Source of the DNA: Trogon surrucura
Taxonomy: Eukaryota; Chordata; Aves; Trogoniformes; Trogonidae
Reading direction: 5' to 3'
NCBI GenBank assembly: GCA_020746105.1
Contig: CM036618.1
Span: 123,181,280-123,245,279, forward strand
DNA: 64,000 bases
Within the stretch, counting starts at the first letter, position 1; the number at the start of each line of letters is the position of its first letter. A program made the position numbers and the translations under genes. Of the stretch, positions 60,501-64,000 are shown in pieces. The notes beneath the pieces were generated by a model, which did no database searches, had not been told where the DNA came from, and was given only the letters and a program-made list of their open reading frames with translations.

Positions 60501-60531
60501 AAGACACCAAGTGTCACTCTCCAAGATTTAG
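36458..60531 (+). CDS. HAO1: HAO1, hydroxyacid oxidase 1 / glycolate oxidase (whole gene, 8 coding exons)
   Basis: Peroxisomal FMN enzyme that oxidises glycolate to glyoxylate with release of hydrogen peroxide. Exons: 36458-36594, 43871-44022, 51993-52248, 55204-55379, 56311-56402, 59607-59765, 60029-60098 and 60461-60531, totalling 1113 nt (370 residues and a stop), the same length as human HAO1. A single TIM-barrel domain carries substrate and flavin residues at the human positions: Y26, W110, Y132, D160, R167, K236, H260 (catalytic base, in SNHGARQ), R263, and the FMN-phosphate motif DGGVR (291-295) with GRP downstream. It ends in SKI, a PTS1 signal also used by mammalian HAO1. Residues such as W110 and the overall match exclude HAO2. 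All introns are GT-AG. TMX4 lies upstream on the same strand, as in human 20p12.3. No disruption is seen. Confidence 0.97.
36595..43870. other. HAO1 intron 1 (7.3 kb)
   Basis: No gene or interspersed repeat recognised. A (TA)n tract is at 38076-38096. Several open frames of 100-150 codons have no recognisable features. Ends ctctgtgtag. Confidence 0.8.
38074..38116. repeat. (TA)n microsatellite followed by A and T runs
   Basis: About 10 TA units, then a run of A joined directly to a run of T. The whole tract is self-complementary and AT-only apart from one G. It lies in HAO1 intron 1. Confidence 0.9.
43871..44022 (+). CDS. HAO1: HAO1 exon 2
   Basis: Codes R46 (completed) to the first base of A97. 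Carries [24 protein letters not shown] and [14 protein letters not shown], the early barrel strands and an FMN-contacting loop. Donor AAAG|gtaaac. Confidence 0.96.
44023..51992. other. HAO1 intron 2 (8 kb)
   Basis: Contains SINE copy C (46526-46702). A 186-codon minus-strand open frame (49559-50119) has no family features. Otherwise AT-rich with T runs near 47360 and 47517. Ends tttctccag. Confidence 0.8.
46526..46702 (-). mobile_element. TguSINE1-like SINE, copy C
   Basis: Essentially full length on the minus strand: GGGGCTGGTTAGCTCACTCG head, GGTGCTGATAACACCAAGG anticodon arm region, and the same CR1 tail as copy A. The B-box region has changed (GGGCTCAGTCCCC in place of GGGTTCGATCCCC), so the internal promoter is probably dead. 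It lies in HAO1 intron 2. Confidence 0.85.
51993..52248 (+). CDS. HAO1: HAO1 exon 3: FMN and substrate residues
   Basis: Codes A97 (completed) to R182 (split), the longest internal exon. Contains W110 (MLSSWATSS), Y132 ([10 protein letters not shown]), D160 and R167 ([10 protein letters not shown]), which contact flavin and substrate. Distinctly GC-rich compared with its introns. Donor AG|gtaggt. Confidence 0.96.
52249..55203. other. HAO1 intron 3 (3 kb)
   Basis: Holds a diverged CR1 end (52580-52733), a 13-base A run at about 54010-54022 and a T run at about 54936-54953. No gene seen. Ends gtttttctag. Confidence 0.8.
52580..52733 (+). mobile_element. Diverged CR1 3'-end remnant
   Basis: CCTGTGCAACTTGCTCTGAC, then GGGGGCCTGGACTAAGTGG and GGTCCCTTCTAACCTGTGTC with a tail CATCCTGTGAC. 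The order and spacing match a CR1 terminus, but with many substitutions. Exact 5' limit uncertain. Confidence 0.65.
55204..55379 (+). CDS. HAO1: HAO1 exon 4: Lys236
   Basis: Codes R182 (completed) to the first base of A241. The segment from [11 protein letters not shown] to [11 protein letters not shown] covers the variable loop, and [13 protein letters not shown] carries K236, which contacts the flavin. Donor CGAG|gtgtgt. Confidence 0.96.
55380..56310. other. HAO1 intron 4 (0.9 kb)
   Basis: No repeats or genes recognised. Ends in a T run followed by CCAG. Confidence 0.85.
56311..56402 (+). CDS. HAO1: HAO1 exon 5: catalytic His260 and Arg263
   Basis: Codes A241 (completed) to T271. [18 protein letters not shown] is the signature of FMN-dependent alpha-hydroxy acid oxidases; H260 is the proton acceptor and R263 binds the substrate carboxylate. 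Residue 241 is Ala here; it is Gly in the human enzyme as I recall it. Donor ACT|gtgagt, phase 0. Confidence 0.96.
56403..59606. other. HAO1 intron 5 (3.2 kb)
   Basis: Contains the long inverted repeat at 56957-57055. Otherwise AT-rich with no recognised repeat. A small 8-bp stem (TCTGACAC/GTGTCAGA) occurs near 59325. Ends ctctcttag. Confidence 0.85.
56957..57055. repeat. Inverted repeat: 29-bp near-perfect stem with 41-nt loop
   Basis: Left arm 56957-56985 and right arm 57027-57055. The outer 19 bp (TTTTCACCTTTGGAAAAGG and its complement) are perfect. The inner 10 bp have three differences, two of which become G-U pairs in + strand RNA. The loop is T/C-rich (TTTTTTCCTTTTTCC). As RNA this would form one long stable hairpin inside HAO1 intron 5. 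Confidence 0.85.
59607..59765 (+). CDS. HAO1: HAO1 exon 6: FMN phosphate-binding motif
   Basis: Exactly 53 codons, residues 272-324. [20 protein letters not shown] followed by [10 protein letters not shown] is the phosphate-binding C-terminal barrel motif (291-295 and the GRP). Acceptor tcttag, donor CAA|gtaagt. Confidence 0.96.
60029..60098 (+). CDS. HAO1: HAO1 exon 7
   Basis: Codes G325 to the first base of G348: [16 protein letters not shown] then CLAMALTG. This is the amphipathic C-terminal helix of the family. It is separated from exon 6 by a 263-base intron. Donor ACAG|gtgaga. Confidence 0.95.
60099..60460. other. HAO1 intron 7 (362 nt)
   Basis: Short intron with no repeat recognised; ends ttcttctccag. 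Confidence 0.88.
60461..60531 (+). CDS. HAO1: HAO1 exon 8: C-terminus with PTS1 signal
   Basis: Codes G348 (completed) to I370 then TAG at 60529-60531. [20 protein letters not shown] leads to SKI, the peroxisomal targeting tripeptide also found in human HAO1. Confidence 0.95.
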
Positions 60532-61935
60532 GTCTGAAGGCTGTTGTACAAAAAGTGTGCATCCAGACAAAAAGCAACTGCATTCGCTCTTTGGACCTCA
60601 TCCTGCAATCCTGACTGTCAGAGAGGGTGGTCTGTAGATCACTTGTTGAAGAAAGGACCTGCTTACATGTGTTTCTGTATTCTCCTAGGGAAAGCTGCTC
60701 TAATGGCAGCTGTGATTAGAAATGGACCTTTATAGAAGACCAGCAAAGAAACTGCGAGTTGTTTTGCAACAAATGCTAGCATTAACTTACGTGCCTGGAA
60801 GTAACATAGTTGTTAAAACGAAACTATAGGAAGAAATGCTTTGATAGCAAACAGTTATGAAAGTGCAGAAATTTAAAATTTAAAAGACACTTCTTGATCA
60901 CTGTTTAGAGAAACTACATCACAGACCACAGAGATAAAATTTTGTTTTCCTATGAACGCAGCATCCTTTCCCTAGGGACTGTGTGCTATTCTTTTACAAG
61001 CATGGGGGCTTGTAGCTTGTAGCTCTGAGGATTCTCACTTTTAGAGAAATGAATAGCTAAATGAAACTGGGGAAGTTCAGCTGTTTTAGTGACACAAACC
61101 CTTTTGCAATCAGACAACTGTTACTTATGTGCATCAGGTCAGATCCTTGGCTGGTGCAAATCCTTGTAGCCCTGTTGCCTTCACGAAACTGTGCCGGCTG
61201 CACCCAGCCAGAGCTCTGAGTCACATTTTCCACTTGGATTCACTTGCTGACAATGGTAAGTGAAGGCTGATGCCACCTGGGAGAGTTGGTAGGCTTTGCA
61301 GCCATGTACAAAAGAGAAACTTGAATAATTCAGGTCTTAACTCGCGACTCGGAAAGATCCTAGTGGCTCTACTGAGTTTCCACTAACAGCCTTTAGACAC
61401 ACAAATCTTAGTGTTGCTCACTCTGCTTACCATGAGGATAGAGACATACACAGAATCTGCTCGTCTGTTCTCTGAACAATCAAAAGGCACACTGAACTCA
61501 GGAGAAATTTTGCAACTGTAAGGCTACAGACTGACCTTTCCCAAAGTAGAGCAGGCAGAGGTCCCTTCCAACCTCTAACACTCTCTGTGAGGAGGTAAGA
61601 CTCTACTTATCACCCACTAAGGGTGGCTCTTCATCTGTCTCAATTCTATGACAGGTACAGCAATGTTACCGGGAGCAGAGAGAGGCCACTGCAGAAAGGT
61701 TTTGAAAATCTTGTTGTAGAAATTTAGTGTTCATTTTTAAGGAGGATTTAAAAAAAAAGAAATAAGTACCTTTATTTCATTGTTCCACTGCCACTGATAT
61801 CACTGGCTTCACCACTTGTTTCCCATCACTGTCAGAAAGACCCGTGCATTCTGACCCTCCCTTTTTGCTCTGTTTGAAATATCCCTTACTGAGCTTGAGA
61901 GGCAGCTTTGTAATAAAATGATGGAATATCACAGT
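60532..61935 (+). other. Probable HAO1 3' UTR
   Basis: Non-coding sequence after the stop. The first canonical AATAAA is at 61912-61917, followed within 20 bases by CA and then GTGTGAAC. A second AATAAA lies at 62071-62076. A CR1 scrap at 61550-61592 would lie inside the UTR. The end is uncertain and an earlier non-canonical site is possible. Confidence 0.35.
61550..61592 (+). mobile_element. Very short CR1 3'-end scrap
   Basis: AGGTCCCTTCCAACCTCTAAC followed by ACTCTCTGTGAGG matches the last bases of a CR1 element. It is the same subfamily end as the minus-strand fragment at 31854, in opposite orientation. Too short to say more. Confidence 0.65.
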
Positions 61936-64000
61936 GTGAACTAAAGCTGGGGCTGGAATTCAAAATGGGGAGAAAACCCAAAAGGCCATATGCCTGCCCT
62001 CCAGTTGTAAAATTTGTACTCTTATTTACTGCAGAATATAGTGTGTTGTGTGAGGGTTGCATAGCAACAAAATAAAGTTTATCTCTGTAAGGAAATATGA
62101 ATGTTTCTCAGAGCACAGAGAAGCATAATTTCTACTGTTTACTGCACTTATCATATCCGTTGCAATGTGGACTGTGTCAGATGTCAATTACAGACTAACT
62201 TCAGAAAGACTGTTTATTTTAGATAATATAAATGTTACTTAAAAGATAGGGGCATAATATCTTATGTTTACATGTTTAAGATCTATTTCTAAAGTTTAGA
62301 AGATGCAGTTTCCTGTCTTTGCCCCAACCAGATTCAAAGAAAGTTCTGTAACTCTGTGGTCCAGCACAAATTCTGATGGTGATGAAACCGGTTTCGTTAC
62401 TTGTGCCTAATTTACTTTTTCTAGTTCCTCTGGAACTAGAACTAATGGGTTTACATTGTTTTTTCCTGCTTGTTATCTGAGAATTTCTGACTGCCTTCCA
62501 GTTCAACCCTACTAAGAATAGACATGCATTAATAAATGAAAATTTGAGCCAAATACTGAAAAGCTGTGAGATGGTGCTAACAGAAACAAAATTAATTTGC
62601 CTGATAGACTTCTGCTGTTAAATTATTTCACAGTGGTGAGAATTTTCCTTGATTTTGGGACAACCAAACTGCTTCTGGGAACTGTTTTAAAAAAAAGGTG
62701 GGAATTTTGTTTGGGTTTGGGTTAGAAAGCAGAAAGACTGAGTGCCCTCAACCATTAAAAAAGCTGAACAATGCCCAGGCTAAGAAGAATATCTACCTCG
62801 TAGTTGCTTCACTCAGAGAAGCTGAGAAGAAAACATGGCACACCGGTGGTGATGGTGGCAGTAGATCTTTCTGCAGTTCGAGAGGGTGTTTCTGAGGAGA
62901 ATATACGCAGTATAACAGAAGAAAATAAAAGGTCTTTGTCAGATACACTAAGTAGAAAAATACAATATTTATCAGATCTTTTTGTGGAGAGAAAAGGCAC
63001 CAGAAGCAAAACCTGAAAGCAGGAAAGAGAAGGATCTTGTACTTTTTAAGAATAAGCAGTACTTCCCAAGAGGCTAAGATGTGAGGCAGGCTACATGTGG
63101 ATTTCTCTGGTGCTGTCATTTTAGAAGATCCCCTTTTTCAAAGTGTTCCTACAAAGTCGTCTCCAGTGAGCCTATAAAGGACTAAACCCACTGAAGAGAA
63201 TATGGAAGAGCGTTGGCAGTCTGCAGAGGATATGTAGAAACCACTCAGGAGATTTGAAGAGGCTTGGGACTTCAACAACTGGACTCCAGAGACCCATTTC
63301 TAGCAAGAAGTGCTAAAGAAGATGGTCTGCTTCAAAGTGCTAAGGTCAGTGAAAGACTCTGTGATGTTGTCAGACACCTGATAGAGCACATCAAGGCTGG
63401 GTGAGCAGAGAGCAGGGCCGTCCTAACGAAAACATTATGCTTCTGCAAAAGACAACCTTGAGCTGCATCACGTGGGCTGTTTGTGTCCAGAGGACAGATT
63501 TGGCTGTGTTGGTAATGTGTTTTCCCTAATAGTTTATTACCGCAGAGGTACAGGACTGCAGGCATGGCAGCCTGGTGAGCAGAAGATGGCAGAAGTCAGC
63601 CGAGGGTTGTGAGACCATCTGACCTTTCAGATAAAAAGTGGAGGAGGAGGCTAGTGTAGCTTTGGGACAGTTTTTCCTCTCTCACTTATCCTGTTCGTTC
63701 TTTGAAGCAGAGACCTGCTGCTTTTTGAATGCTTGGAGCCTGCGCACAGGGTGGAGAATCCAGTAAGTAAATAATAGGAGTCATAATTCAGTGCACTGAA
63801 GCTGAAGAGCTGTGAAAGACATGATCTGTTTTCTTGTGACCTCCACCTCTCGCTGTGACTCTGGGACATGTTATTGTGCTTTATTTTTACTAGTGGCCAA
63901 GTCAAACAAATAGCTCTGAAACTGGTAAGAACTCCACCTCCATCCCCAGTTTTCCAGGTTAAGCATGAAACTTGTCTGTCTAACTGGGAATTTCTGAACA
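61936..64000. other. Flank downstream of HAO1
   Basis: No recognised gene. Between about 62740 and 63330 there are adjoining open frames with charged, helix-like translations in shifting frames (for example REGVSEENIRSITEENKR at about 62880-62930). They may be a decayed coding copy or chance. The rest shows nothing. Confidence 0.5.

Noticed and set aside
36458-60531. Assignment of the second gene as HAO2
   Set aside because: Residues such as W110, the SKI terminus, the 370-residue length and overall similarity match HAO1.
1-64000. CRISPR arrays, bacterial operons or integrated phage
   Set aside because: No regularly spaced direct repeats or prokaryotic gene arrangement; the window is clearly vertebrate.

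Overview
This is nuclear DNA of a bird, most likely a passerine. Both genes are split into vertebrate-style GT-AG exons. The interspersed repeats are CR1 LINE pieces plus three copies of a tRNA-Ile-headed, CR1-tailed SINE. That SINE resembles the TguSINE1 family, which from memory is known from passerines other than New Zealand wrens. Species cannot be named from the sequence alone.

Two complete protein-coding genes lie in tandem on the + strand. TMX4 (thioredoxin-related transmembrane protein 4) runs from the start codon at 3847 to the stop at 26809. It has 8 coding exons and 331 predicted residues, and starts inside a CpG island at about 3480-4420. HAO1 (peroxisomal glycolate oxidase) runs from 36458 to 60531. 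It also has 8 coding exons, and its 370 predicted residues equal the human length. Every exon join keeps frame with GT-AG introns, and all the catalytic residues of HAO1 that I know sit at the same numbers as in the human enzyme. The TMX4-HAO1 order and orientation match human 20p12.3, so this is a conserved block. PLCB1 would be expected further left and is not seen here.

Layout: 1-3480, intergenic with no recognised gene; 3480-4420, CpG-island promoter and TMX4 exon 1; 4053-26522, TMX4 introns holding a decayed 2.5 kb CR1 LINE (17401-19876), a CR1 3' remnant (23118-23385) and one SINE; 26810-36457, the probable long TMX4 3' UTR and a spacer with two CR1 fragments and one SINE; 36330-36457, a compact HAO1 promoter with an HNF1-like site; 36595-60460, HAO1 introns with one SINE, a CR1 remnant and a striking 29-bp-stem hairpin; 60532-64000, HAO1 3' UTR and flank, with a CR1 scrap and an unexplained coding-like stretch near 62.7-63.3 kb.

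The two genes have no direct functional link that I know of. TMX4 is an ER membrane oxidoreductase with a housekeeping-type promoter. HAO1 is a liver-type peroxisomal oxidase with a CpG-poor promoter. I found no CRISPR array, intact mobile element or clearly novel gene system. Exon boundaries were assigned by eye, and UTR ends and transcription starts are uncertain.
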